64,000 bases of DNA from an uncultured Alistipes sp. (GTDB lineage Bacteria; Bacteroidota; Bacteroidia; Bacteroidales; Rikenellaceae): positions 541,446-605,445 of the forward strand of contig CAJUAV010000001.1 in the NCBI GenBank assembly GCA_910584485.1, in the 5' to 3' direction. Both the position numbers and the translations under genes were made by a program. Shown here piece by piece: positions 36,000 to 44,033 of the stretch. How positions within the stretch are numbered: position 1 is the first letter of the stretch; the number at the start of each line of letters is the position of its first letter. The notes below the pieces were generated by a model, which ran no database searches, was not told the DNA's origin, and was given only the letters and a program-made list of their open reading frames with translations.

Positions 36000-37136
36000 T
36001 TACAGGCGTCGGGCGCCGTCCGAAATCGTCACATCGTAGACCTGCGGGGCATGGCCGTAGCGCTCGGCGAAGCGGTCGCAGGCCGTCTGCACGAAGCGAT
36101 CGCAGAGCTCCTCGCGCACGAGGTTGATCGTGCAGCCGCCGAAGCCGCCGCCCATCATGCGCGACCCCGAGACGCCGCACGAAGCCGCCGTCTCGACCAG
36201 AAAATCGAGCTCCTCGCACGACACCTCGTAATCTTGCGACAGCCCGTGGTGGGTGGCGTACATCGCCGCACCCGCCGTCTCGCCGTCGCCCCGTTCGAGC
36301 GCCTCGCAGAAGGCCAGCACGCGCCGCTCCTCGCCGATCACGTAGCGGGCGCGGCGGTAGTCCTCGCTCGAAATCCGCGGCCGCACCGCCTCGAGCTCTT
36401 CCATCGTGGCCCCGCGCAGCAGCTCGCGGCCGAGCGCCGCGGCGACGCGTTCGCACGAGCGGCGGCGGTCGTTGTAGGGCGAGCCGACCAGTCGGTGTTT
36501 CACGCGCGAATCGAGCAGCACGAGCCGATAACCCGCGGGATCGAAGGGGACGTAGACGAACTCCATCGAGCGGCAGTCGAGGCGCATGAGGCAGCCGCGC
36601 CGCCCGAAGACGGAGGCGAACTGGTCCATGATGCCGCAGCGGCAGCCGCAATAGTTGTGTTCGGTCGCCTGGCCGATGCGGGCCAGCTCGAAGCGGTCGA
36701 ATCCGTTTCCGAACAGATCGTTCAGGGCGAAGGCGAAGACCGATTCGAGGGCGGCCGACGACGACATGCCCGCACCGAGCGGCACGTCGCCCGCGAAGCA
36801 GGCGTCGAAACCCTCGACCCGCCCGCCGCGTTTGATCGTTTCGCGGCAGACGCCGAAGACGTAGTGCGCCCACGACGCCTCGGGCTTCTCCTCCTCCTTC
36901 AGGCCGAACGTGCACGTCTCGCCCGGGTCGAGCGCCGCGAGGCGCACGCGGTCGGTGCCGTTGGGGCGGATCGCCGCCACGATGCCGCGATCGACCGCCC
37001 CGGGAAGGACGTAGCCGCCGTTGTAGTCGGTGTGTTCGCCGATGAGGTTGATGCGCCCGGGGGCGGCGAAAAGCTGCCCGTCGGCGCCGTATCGCTCCGC
37101 AAATCCGCTGCGGACCTTTTCGATCAGAGTATTCAT
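36000..37136 (-). CDS. galK: Galactokinase
   Basis: A 378-residue GHMP kinase that phosphorylates galactose at C1, the first step of the Leloir pathway. The galactokinase signature GRINLIGEHTDYNGG is near residue 28, the phosphate-binding loop is PLGAGMSSSAALE, and GGGFGGCTINL is motif 3. No galT, galM or sugar permease gene lies nearby; only the TlpA-like gene follows. Promoter at 37155-37162. Confidence 0.95.
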   Translation of the reverse strand: MNTLIEKVRSGFAERYGADGQLFAAPGRINLIGEHTDYNGGYVLPGAVDRGIVAAIRPNGTDRVRLAALDPGETCTFGLKEEEKPEASWAHYVFGVCRETIKRGGRVEGFDACFAGDVPLGAGMSSSAALESVFAFALNDLFGNGFDRFELARIGQATEHNYCGCRCGIMDQFASVFGRRGCLMRLDCRSMEFVYVPFDPAGYRLVLLDSRVKHRLVGSPYNDRRRSCERVAAALGRELLRGATMEELEAVRPRISSEDYRRARYVIGEERRVLAFCEALERGDGETAGAAMYATHHGLSQDYEVSCEELDFLVETAASCGVSGSRMMGGGFGGCTINLVREELCDRFVQTACDRFAERYGHAPQVYDVTISDGARRL

Positions 37137-37154
37137 GGAGGGGTTTATTTTCTA

Positions 37155-37162
37155 CGAAGGTA
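37155..37162 (-). promoter_or_regulatory. -7 promoter element of galK
   Basis: CGAAGGTA on the plus strand reads TACCTTCG on the minus strand, 19 bp before the ATG. Confidence 0.6.
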
Positions 37163-37218
37163 CGAAAAAAAGCGTTTGTGCGTGCCACCGCGCGGCGATT
37201 TATGCGCTTCGCACCGCG

Positions 37219-37250
37219 AAAAAGCCGCTGCGGCCGATCGAAAAGCGGCT
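37219..37250 (-). terminator. Terminator of the ABC-F/gate/umuC operon
   Basis: AGCCGCT/AGCGGCT stem overlapping the umuC stop, followed on the minus strand by five T. Confidence 0.7.
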
Positions 37251-38508
37251 ATTTCGCCTGCACGACGAGCAGTTCGTCCCACTCGGTCGTATAGCGGCGG
37301 CTCAAGTAGGCGCTCTGCATGCGGAACGGCTGCGTCCCCTCGGCGGCCGTGCGCACCTTGCCGCGGCCGTAGGTGCGGTTCACGGCATCGAGCGCCTGCA
37401 TCAGGCGCATCTGCCGCTCGCCCTCCGCCGCCCCGAAGAGCGACGGCAGCCGTCCCTCGGAACGCTCCAGGTCGCTCAACAGCACCCCCGCCTTCTTGTA
37501 GCCGAAGCCCGGGCGGTAGATCTCGCGCAGCAGGCCCCGCGCCGCCTTGACCAGTTCGAGCGTGCTCGCCGTAGGTTCGGCGAAGCGGTGCACGGCCGTC
37601 TCGAAGCGCTGCGGCGCCCCTTCGCGGTGACGGTTGGTCGAAATATAGCAATGGATCGAGCGGCACACAGAGTCCTGCCGCCGCAGCCGCTCGGCGCAGC
37701 GCGCCGCAAACTCGGCGACGATGCGTTCGAGCGCCGCGCGATCGCCGACCTCGGCGGGGAAGGTGCGCGAGTGGCCGATCTGCTGCCGCGGGCCGCTCCC
37801 GTCGTCGAACCCGATGGCGGGCACCCCCTGCAATTCGAGGCGGGTGCGCAGCCCCGTCACCCCCATGCGGCCCCGCACCCACGCCTCGGGCAGGTCGAGG
37901 AACTGCTGCGCCGTCCGAATGTGCATCTGGTCGAACGTGCGGCCGTAGCGGCGGCCGATGCCCCACACATCGCGCAGCGGAAAGGTCGCGAGCACCTTGC
38001 GGATGTCCGCCTCGCGGTGCATGTAGCAGCACCCCTCCAGCCGCGGGTAGTTCTTGGCGAGCCGCGCGGCGACCTTCGCGAGGGTCTTCGTGGGGGCGAT
38101 GCCGATGCTGACGGGAATGCCCGTATGGCGGCCGACCGTCTCGCGGATGCGGCGGCCGAAGGCCTCCAGCGGCTCGGGAAAGCCCGAGAGGTCGAAGAAG
38201 GCCTCGTCGACCGAGTAGATTTCGAGCGAGGGGACGAGCGTGCGCAGCGTCGCCATGACGCGGTGCGACAGATCGGCGTAGAGGGCGTGATTGGCCGAGA
38301 AGAGGGTGACCCGATGGCGCTCGACGAGCGTCCGCACCTGGTAGAGCGGCTGCCCCATGCCGATGCCGAGCGCCTTCGCCTCGTTCGAACGGGCGATGAT
38401 GCAGCCGTCGTTGTTCGAGAGCACGACGACGGGTTTTCCGACCAGGTCGGGTCGGAAAACGCGTTCGCACGAGACGAAGAAGTTGTTGCAGTCGCAGAGG
38501 CCGTACAT
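37249..38508 (-). CDS. umuC: Y-family translesion DNA polymerase UmuC
   Basis: A 419-residue error-prone polymerase, catalytic subunit of Pol V type. It begins MYGLCDCNNFFVSCERVF with the catalytic Asp of the palm, continues VVVLSNNDGCIIARS, has EIYSVDEAFFDL (catalytic Asp-Glu), and VSIGIAPTKTLAKVA; the C-terminal little-finger domain ends near residue 360. Its partner umuD is not adjacent but 13 kb away at 51758-52210. Here it is the third gene after an ABC-F ATPase and a nucleoside-gate protein, 4 bp from the latter, so its expression appears tied to that operon rather than to a private SOS promoter. Confidence 0.93.
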   Translation of the reverse strand: MYGLCDCNNFFVSCERVFRPDLVGKPVVVLSNNDGCIIARSNEAKALGIGMGQPLYQVRTLVERHRVTLFSANHALYADLSHRVMATLRTLVPSLEIYSVDEAFFDLSGFPEPLEAFGRRIRETVGRHTGIPVSIGIAPTKTLAKVAARLAKNYPRLEGCCYMHREADIRKVLATFPLRDVWGIGRRYGRTFDQMHIRTAQQFLDLPEAWVRGRMGVTGLRTRLELQGVPAIGFDDGSGPRQQIGHSRTFPAEVGDRAALERIVAEFAARCAERLRRQDSVCRSIHCYISTNRHREGAPQRFETAVHRFAEPTASTLELVKAARGLLREIYRPGFGYKKAGVLLSDLERSEGRLPSLFGAAEGERQMRLMQALDAVNRTYGRGKVRTAAEGTQPFRMQSAYLSRRYTTEWDELLVVQAK

Positions 38509-38512
38509 CGGA

Positions 38513-39463
38513 TCAGGAGCCGTAACGGAGGCGGTAGTATCCCCGCAACAGCCATACCAGCGCCGTCACCAGCACCCAGCGGGCGACGAGCACGACGTAC
38601 CACACGGCGCCGAACGAGGCGTAGAGGATCAGATCCTCGAAATTGCTGTGCGAAATGCCGATATGGGTGTTCAGCAGGTTGATGTCGCGGCGCGAGACGT
38701 TGCCGTGCGAGAGTTCGTCGAGCATCGCCGCCGAGCCGTACGAAAGGCCGATGACGTTGGCCACAATCCAGAGGAACGAGCAGTGCGCCGGCAGGCCGAA
38801 GAGGCGCAGCAGAGGGCGGAGCAGCCGCGAAATGCGCTCCATGACGCCGAATTCGTAGAGCATGCGCTGGAGGATGTTGAGCACGTAGATCAGGCAGCAC
38901 ATGACAAGCGCCAGCCGTACGATGCCCGCCAGCCACGCCGCGAAGAGCGGGCGGAAATCACCCTGCACCTCGAAGAGCGGCACCTCGGCGATCGAAGCGG
39001 CGGCCGCCGCGGGCGCCTCGGGATGCCCGGGCAACACGAGGTTCAGCAGCAAGCCCAGCAGCAGGGCCGCCGCCGTGCGCAGCAGGATCGTGTAAAGGGT
39101 CGGCGTACCCGTCCGATGGAGCACGGCCCCTTCGATGAAGACGGCGTGGGCGGCGGTAATCATCGTCGCCAGGATGGTGATTTCGCGCGTCGAGAGGTCG
39201 AGCGACGTGATGACCGCCACCGAGGCGTAGGTGTTGACGAAATAGCCGCTCACGAAGGCCATGGCGGCGTCGCCCGGGAGGCCGAACCAGGCGAACAGCG
39301 GGCTCACGAGGGCCGAGATCCAATGGATGAGCCCCGTGTACTGCATCACGAAGACGGCGAACGAGACGATCACCGTGAGGCGCACGATCCAGGCGATCGT
39401 CTGAAGGGCGCGCGGCGTCGCCGCAGCGACGATGCAGCGGAGTTTGAGGGTCAGCGTCTGCAT
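38513..39463 (-). CDS. Nucleoside-recognition (Gate) domain membrane protein
   Basis: A 316-residue inner-membrane protein with about eight helices and two Gate-domain halves (PF07670 type): GLPGDAAMAFVSGYFVNTYASV and, in the second half, GLSYGSAAMLDELSHGNVS. Related to SpmA/SpmB and to the gate of nucleoside transporters; substrate unknown. Four bp separate it from both the upstream ABC-F and downstream umuC genes. Confidence 0.78.
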   Translation of the reverse strand: MQTLTLKLRCIVAAATPRALQTIAWIVRLTVIVSFAVFVMQYTGLIHWISALVSPLFAWFGLPGDAAMAFVSGYFVNTYASVAVITSLDLSTREITILATMITAAHAVFIEGAVLHRTGTPTLYTILLRTAAALLLGLLLNLVLPGHPEAPAAAAASIAEVPLFEVQGDFRPLFAAWLAGIVRLALVMCCLIYVLNILQRMLYEFGVMERISRLLRPLLRLFGLPAHCSFLWIVANVIGLSYGSAAMLDELSHGNVSRRDINLLNTHIGISHSNFEDLILYASFGAVWYVVLVARWVLVTALVWLLRGYYRLRYGS

Positions 39464-39467
39464 GGCG

Positions 39468-41348
39468 TCAGCTCTTTTCGCCGAGCTCCAACCAGCGCAG
39501 CGTCTTGCCCTCGATCTCGTCGATCAGGGCGGCGATCGCCGCCGAATCCGTACGCAGCTCCTCGGGCGAGAGGGTGCCGCTGCCGAGCCGCCTCTCCAGC
39601 TCCTGCTTGCGTGCCTCGAGGGTCGGCAGCTCCGCTTCGAGCGCCTCGAGTTCGCGCCGCTCCCGAAACGACAGGCGGTCGGCATAGCTGCGGGCGGGCG
39701 GCTTCGGCGCCTCGCGCTTCGGACGCGTCTCGCGCTGCCGCGCCTCGGCAGCGGCGGCCTCCTCCTCGCGGCGGCGCTGGCGGTAGAGGGTGTAGCCGCC
39801 CGGGAAATCGCGGATGCGCCCCTCCCCCTCCATGACGAAGAGGTGGTCGGCGATCTTGTCCATGAAATAGCGGTCGTGCGAGACGACGATCACGCATCCC
39901 TCGAAAGCGCGCAGATACTCTTCGAGAATGGCCAGCGTGCGGATGTCGAGGTCGTTCGTCGGCTCGTCGAGGATCAGGAAATTGGGGTTCGCCATGAGCA
40001 CCGTGCAGAGGTAGAGGCGGCGCCGCTCGCCGCCGCTCAACTTCGCCACCCGATCGTGCTGCGCCGCGGGGGTGAAGAGAAAACGGCTCAACAGCTGCGA
40101 CGCGCTCAAGCGGCTGCCGTCCGAGAGGGCGATCTCGTCGGCGATGCGCCGCACGACGTCGATCACGCAGTCCGACTCGTCGAAGCGGAGCCCCGTCTGC
40201 GCGTAGTAGCCGAAGCGGACCGTCGGCCCCACCTCGACCGTGCCGCCGTCGGGCGGCACCTCGCCCAGCAGCAGCTTGACGAAGGTCGACTTGCCGACGC
40301 CGTTGCGCCCCACGATGCCCAGCTTCTCGCCCTTGCGGAAGAGGTAGTCGAAGCCGTCGAGGATCGTCCGGTCGCCGTAGCGCTTCGTGAGCGCCTTCAT
40401 CTCGAAGATCTTCGTGCCGATGCGCGAAGCCCCGACGGAGAGTTCGACCTGCTGCTCGCGCTGCGCCGTGCGGCGCTCCTGCGAGAGCTTTCCGAAGGCG
40501 TCGATGCGGTATTTCGCCTTGCCCGTGCGCGCCTGGGGCGTGCTGCGGATCCACTCCAGTTCGCGGCGGTAGAGGTTGCGCGTCTTCTCGGCCGCGGCAT
40601 TGGCCGCGTCGATGCGCTCCTGCCGCCGTTCGAGGTAGGCCGTATAGTTGCCCCGATAACCGTAGAGGCGCCGATCGTCGATTTCGAGGATGCGCGTGCA
40701 GACGCGGTCGAGGAAATAGCGGTCGTGCGTCACCATGAGCAGCGTCGTGCGCATCGTCGAGAGGTACTCTTCGAGCCACTCGGTCATCTCGAGGTCGAGG
40801 TGGTTCGTCGGCTCGTCGAGGATCAGCAGGTCGGGAGCGGCGAGCAGCACGCGCGCCAGGGCCAGCCGCTTCTGCTGACCGCCCGAGAGCTCCTCGACCC
40901 GCTGCGCGAAATCGGGCAGCGCCAGCCGCGTCAGCAGGGCGCGGGCCTGCTGCTCGCAGTCCCATGCGGCGGCGGCATCCATCGCCGCCATCGCCTCGTC
41001 GAGCCCCTCGCCGCTCCGCAGCGCCCGTTCGTAGCGGGCGACGGCCTCGGCCGCCGCATGCGGCGTACCGTCTTCGGCGGCGAGGCAGGCCTCCAGCACG
41101 GTCGCCCCCGCGGCGAAGCGGGGATCCTGCACCAGCAGCCCGACGCGCAGGCCGCGACGGAAGGTCACCGTGCCGTGCTGCGCCTCTTCGAGCCCCGCGA
41201 TGATCTTCAGCAGGGTGCTCTTGCCCGCGCCGTTGACGGCCACCAGCGCCACCTTTTCGCCCTCGTCGAGGGCGAAGGTCAGCTCCTCGAACAGCACCCG
41301 TTCGCCGAACGACTTGCCGAGGTGTTCTACCTGTAAACAGTTTGCCAT
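39468..41348 (-). CDS. ABC-F family ATPase, Uup-like
   Basis: A 626-residue ABC-F protein: two ABC cassettes without membrane parts (first Walker A AVNGAGKST, signature LSGGQQKRLALARVLL, LDEPTNHLDLE; second Walker A GRNGVGKST, signature LSGGERRRLYLC, LDEPTNDLDIR), an inter-domain arm (about residues 225-300) and a C-terminal coiled coil (about 545-626) as in Uup. ABC-F proteins act on the ribosome E site or, for Uup, on genome stability. The start at 41348 is chosen since upstream codons lie before the promoter at 41477. First gene of the operon with the gate protein and umuC. Confidence 0.9.
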   Translation of the reverse strand: MANCLQVEHLGKSFGERVLFEELTFALDEGEKVALVAVNGAGKSTLLKIIAGLEEAQHGTVTFRRGLRVGLLVQDPRFAAGATVLEACLAAEDGTPHAAAEAVARYERALRSGEGLDEAMAAMDAAAAWDCEQQARALLTRLALPDFAQRVEELSGGQQKRLALARVLLAAPDLLILDEPTNHLDLEMTEWLEEYLSTMRTTLLMVTHDRYFLDRVCTRILEIDDRRLYGYRGNYTAYLERRQERIDAANAAAEKTRNLYRRELEWIRSTPQARTGKAKYRIDAFGKLSQERRTAQREQQVELSVGASRIGTKIFEMKALTKRYGDRTILDGFDYLFRKGEKLGIVGRNGVGKSTFVKLLLGEVPPDGGTVEVGPTVRFGYYAQTGLRFDESDCVIDVVRRIADEIALSDGSRLSASQLLSRFLFTPAAQHDRVAKLSGGERRRLYLCTVLMANPNFLILDEPTNDLDIRTLAILEEYLRAFEGCVIVVSHDRYFMDKIADHLFVMEGEGRIRDFPGGYTLYRQRRREEEAAAAEARQRETRPKREAPKPPARSYADRLSFRERRELEALEAELPTLEARKQELERRLGSGTLSPEELRTDSAAIAALIDEIEGKTLRWLELGEKS

Positions 41349-41476
41349 AGGTTCGTTTCGTTTATCGGCCGCGCGGGGCGGCGGGGAGGACGGTCGTCCG
41401 CGGTTTGCGCGCCGCAGGCCGCCGCCGCCATTCATCCGCATCCTTACGCAGGTGCGCGCCCGCGCGGGCCGAACGA

Positions 41477-41484
41477 CAAAGATA
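41477..41484 (-). promoter_or_regulatory. -7 promoter element of the ABC-F operon
   Basis: CAAAGATA on the plus strand reads TATCTTTG on the minus strand, ~130 bp before the ATG at 41348. Confidence 0.65.
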
Positions 41485-41612
41485 GCGAACTTCGGCCGAA
41501 GCGGCAAGCATCGCCGCAGCAAAAAAAGCCGCCGAAACGCATCCGACGGCAGCCTCTTTTTCCTAATTTCGCGCCGTCGGAGCGCGCGGTCACATCCGCC
41601 GCCCGAAGCACC

Positions 41613-42536
41613 ATGCAGACCAAACTCAAAGGATATGCGCTGGGAGCGATCGCCGCGGCGACCTACGGCATGAACCCCCTCTTCGCCCTGCCCTGTTACG
41701 AGGCGGGCATGGGGACCGATTCGGTGCTCTTCTTCCGCTACCTCTTCGCCATCCCGATCCTCGGCGCGATGCTCCGCGCCCGCGGCCACCGCTTCGGGCT
41801 CCGACGCCGCGAGGCGCTCGTGCTGCTCCTCTTCGGGTGGCTCGTGGCCCTTTCGTCGCTCGCCCTCTTCGAGAGCTACAACCACATGGCGGCGGGGATC
41901 GCCTCGACGCTGCTCTTCGTCTACCCGATCCTGGTGGCGCTGCTCATGTGCGGCCTCTTCGGCGAACGGCTCACGGGCGGCACCGTCGGCTGCATCGCGC
42001 TGGCGACGGCAGGCATCGCTCTGCTCTACCGCAACGCCGACGGCTCGACGTTGAGCCTCGCGGGAACGCTGCTCGTACTCGTGTCGGCCTTCTCCTACGC
42101 GATCTACCTGGTCGGCGTCAACCGCTCGACCCTGCGCGAGGTGCCGACCCTCAAGGTGACCTTCTACGTCCTGCTCTTCGGCCTCTCGCTCTTCGCCGCA
42201 CGCCTCCTCGGCACGGGCCGCATCGAGACGCCCGACCGCTGGTACGTCTGGCTCGACCTGCTGGCGCTCGCCCTCTTCCCGACCGCAGTTTCGTTCCTCT
42301 GCACCACGGCGGCGATCCACGCCATCGGTTCGACGCCCACGGCCATCCTCGGCGCGCTCGAACCCGTCACGGCGATCTTCTTCGGCATCACCCTCTTCGG
42401 CGAACGGCTCACGGTGCGCAACGCCGCGGGGCTCGTCCTGATTATCGCGGCCGTGACGCTCGTCGTCGCGGGCGGCCGCATCTCGCTGCCGCTGACCCGT
42501 TTTCGCAAGCTCTTTCCCCGCATCCGCCGCTCCTGA
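41613..42536 (+). CDS. EamA/DMT family transporter
   Basis: A 307-residue drug/metabolite transporter with ten membrane helices in two EamA repeats; the repeats are visible as GIASTLLFVYPILVALL (first half) and GSTPTAILGALEPVTAIFFG (second half). Substrate unknown; relatives export amino acids, nucleosides or other metabolites. A weak -7 box (TAATTTCG, 41564-41571) precedes it and a hairpin (42545-42588) follows. Confidence 0.87.
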   Translation: MQTKLKGYALGAIAAATYGMNPLFALPCYEAGMGTDSVLFFRYLFAIPILGAMLRARGHRFGLRRREALVLLLFGWLVALSSLALFESYNHMAAGIASTLLFVYPILVALLMCGLFGERLTGGTVGCIALATAGIALLYRNADGSTLSLAGTLLVLVSAFSYAIYLVGVNRSTLREVPTLKVTFYVLLFGLSLFAARLLGTGRIETPDRWYVWLDLLALALFPTAVSFLCTTAAIHAIGSTPTAILGALEPVTAIFFGITLFGERLTVRNAAGLVLIIAAVTLVVAGGRISLPLTRFRKLFPRIRRS

Positions 42537-42544
42537 AAACGCGC

Positions 42545-42588
42545 GAACCGCCCCGCAGGCCTTCGATGCCTGTCGGGACGGTTCGCTT
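42545..42588 (+). terminator. Hairpin after the EamA gene
   Basis: GCGAACCG...CGGTTCGC with inner CAGGC/GCCTG stem. The T run after it is poor, so its terminator strength is doubtful. Confidence 0.5.
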
Positions 42589-42717
42589 CCGTCGTTCCCG
42601 TAAGCCGCATGCCGCGAAGCATACGGCGCCCTTTTGCGGAGCGCACCGCTTTCGACGGGTGCCGTGCACGCGTTCGGAAACGGTCGCCGCTCCTGCGGCC
42701 GCCCTGCGGCGGCGGGT

Positions 42718-42876
42718 CTATTTCAACTCCTCGGCCTTCACGCGCACGATTTCGCCGTCGCGCTCGACCAGCAGTTCGCCATTCTCTTTTTTCGTCTTCT
42801 CGATCAGTTGCTTACGGGCCAGCAGCAGGCCGTCGTTGATCTCGTCCTGCATTTGCTTGATCTCAATCTCGCTCAT
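42718..42876 (-). CDS. 52-residue partner of the zeta-like protein (antitoxin candidate)
   Basis: A small frame of 52 residues: MSEIEIKQMQDEINDGLLLA, a basic helix (RKQLIEKTKKEN), and GELLVERDGEIVRVKAEELK. Its ATG (42874-42876) lies inside the last codons of the zeta-like gene, a 14-bp overlap that implies translational coupling. Codon use matches its neighbours and the protein is regular and charged, so I take it to be real. As the coupled partner of a zeta-type kinase it is a candidate antitoxin, though it is far smaller than the classical epsilon protein and shows no similarity to it. Confidence 0.65.
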   Translation of the reverse strand: MSEIEIKQMQDEINDGLLLARKQLIEKTKKENGELLVERDGEIVRVKAEELK

Positions 42877-43444
42877 AATTTACGATCTTTTGATAGGCTA
42901 ACGGATCTTCGATCCGGATTATTTTGTCGCGCTCGCCCGAGGCGATCTTGCGGACCTTCTCGTCGGCGGCGTTGTTGTCGTAGATCGCCCAGAAATCGCA
43001 GACGGGCGTGTAGAGCGACGTCAGGTTGCGCAGGCTGTTGCGGTAGCGGCGGTAGACGACGTCGGTGGGAATGTGGTGCCCGCCCTGCTGCACGCGGCTC
43101 GCCACCCGTTCGACCGCCAGCTCGGGGCTCGGCAGCCAGAAATAGAGCAGCGTCACGAAATAACCGTGCGCATGGGCCAGTTCGATGAAATTGACATAGG
43201 AACGGGTCGCCAGCGTGGTTTCGAAGGCGAAATCGGCCCCGTCGCGCATCAGGTCGTTCATGCGTTGCAGCATCAGCCGCCCCGCCTCGATCGCCACGCT
43301 CGACGGATTGAAGGGCGAAAGGCCGTGGGCGATCTCGTCGGCATTGACGAATTCGCGCACCCCCAGCACCTCGGGCAGGACCGTATAGGAGGCGGTCGTT
43401 TTGCCCGCGCCGTTGCAACCCGCTATGATATACAGTTTCGGCAT
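42863..43444 (-). CDS. Zeta toxin-like P-loop kinase
   Basis: A 193-residue P-loop protein beginning MPKLYIIAGCNGAGKTTASY (Walker A GCNGAGKTT), with FVNADEIAHGLSPF and FAFETTLATRSYV, the zeta/PezT-type motifs in which the Asp binds the substrate sugar nucleotide and the Glu/Thr follow. Zeta kinases phosphorylate UDP-N-acetylglucosamine and block cell-wall synthesis; chromosomal Bacteroidota members are short and their activity is largely untested. The start at 43444 fits the promoter at 43558. The toxin-like gene comes first and the small partner second, the reverse of epsilon-zeta. Confidence 0.82.
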   Translation of the reverse strand: MPKLYIIAGCNGAGKTTASYTVLPEVLGVREFVNADEIAHGLSPFNPSSVAIEAGRLMLQRMNDLMRDGADFAFETTLATRSYVNFIELAHAHGYFVTLLYFWLPSPELAVERVASRVQQGGHHIPTDVVYRRYRNSLRNLTSLYTPVCDFWAIYDNNAADEKVRKIASGERDKIIRIEDPLAYQKIVNYERD

Positions 43445-43557
43445 AGAGAAATACGGAAAATCGTCGGCGAATACCGCCCCGAGGCAGCGCCGCCCGCCCG
43501 TTCGGGGCTCGGCGAGCGCCTGTCGGCTCCGTGCCGCATCCGATGATCCGTACCGTG

Positions 43558-43588
43558 CAAAGATAAGCATTTCCCCGTAAAAAACAAA
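43558..43588 (-). promoter_or_regulatory. Promoter of the zeta-like module
   Basis: On the minus strand TTTG (plus CAAA 43585-43588) and TATCTTTG (plus CAAAGATA 43558-43565), 19 bp apart. The remainder of the gap 43589-43910 is GC-rich and G-biased, with no gene seen. Confidence 0.75.
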
Positions 43589-43918
43589 ATTCGGGCCTTT
43601 TTGCACGGTGGCGCCGCCCGCAACGGCGGACTCGGGGCAGGCGGCGCAGGAGGAGGTGGTGGTGGTGCGGCACGGCAGAAGGAGGGGATGCGGTGGCAGG
43701 AGGCCCGAGCGCCCCGCGGCAGCGGAGCCGTCAAAGCCGCACGAACGCCTTACGGTGATGAAACGGCCATCCGCGAAGAGCTCGCCCCGCGGCAGCGGCC
43801 CTGCAAACCGCCCCGCCCTGCCGCTCCGTGTCGGCCCGCAAACGGCAGGCCCGGCGCCGCTTTTCCTGCCAAAATGCCCGACCTCCGCACCTGCCGCAGC
43901 CCCGCAGCTGACAACCGA

Positions 43919-43960
43919 CTGCCAAAGTGGCAGAAAAAGGCGTTTGGTACAACGTTTGTT
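43919..43960 (+). promoter_or_regulatory. Palindrome and sigma-54-like site upstream of dnaK
   Basis: CTGCCA-AAG-TGGCAG (43919-43933) is a perfect inverted repeat. Eleven bp later TTTGGTACAACGTTTGTT has GG at 43946-43947 and G at 43958, the 12-bp spacing of -24/-12 promoters (TGGTAC/TTTGT against TGGCAC/TTGCT). No TAnnTTTG box is seen nearer the gene. The same core occurs before the YhiM-like gene at 49511. Confidence 0.5.
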
Positions 43961-44033
43961 CGATCCCGAATCGAGCCGCGCGAAAAGCGGCCCGCAAACA
44001 ACGCAAACAACAAATTCAAAAGTCAATAACATT

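Noticed and set aside
43589..43918. A coding frame in the G-rich stretch between the zeta-like gene and dnaK
   Set aside because: Frames on both strands show no recognisable domain and low-complexity Gly/Arg/Pro composition.
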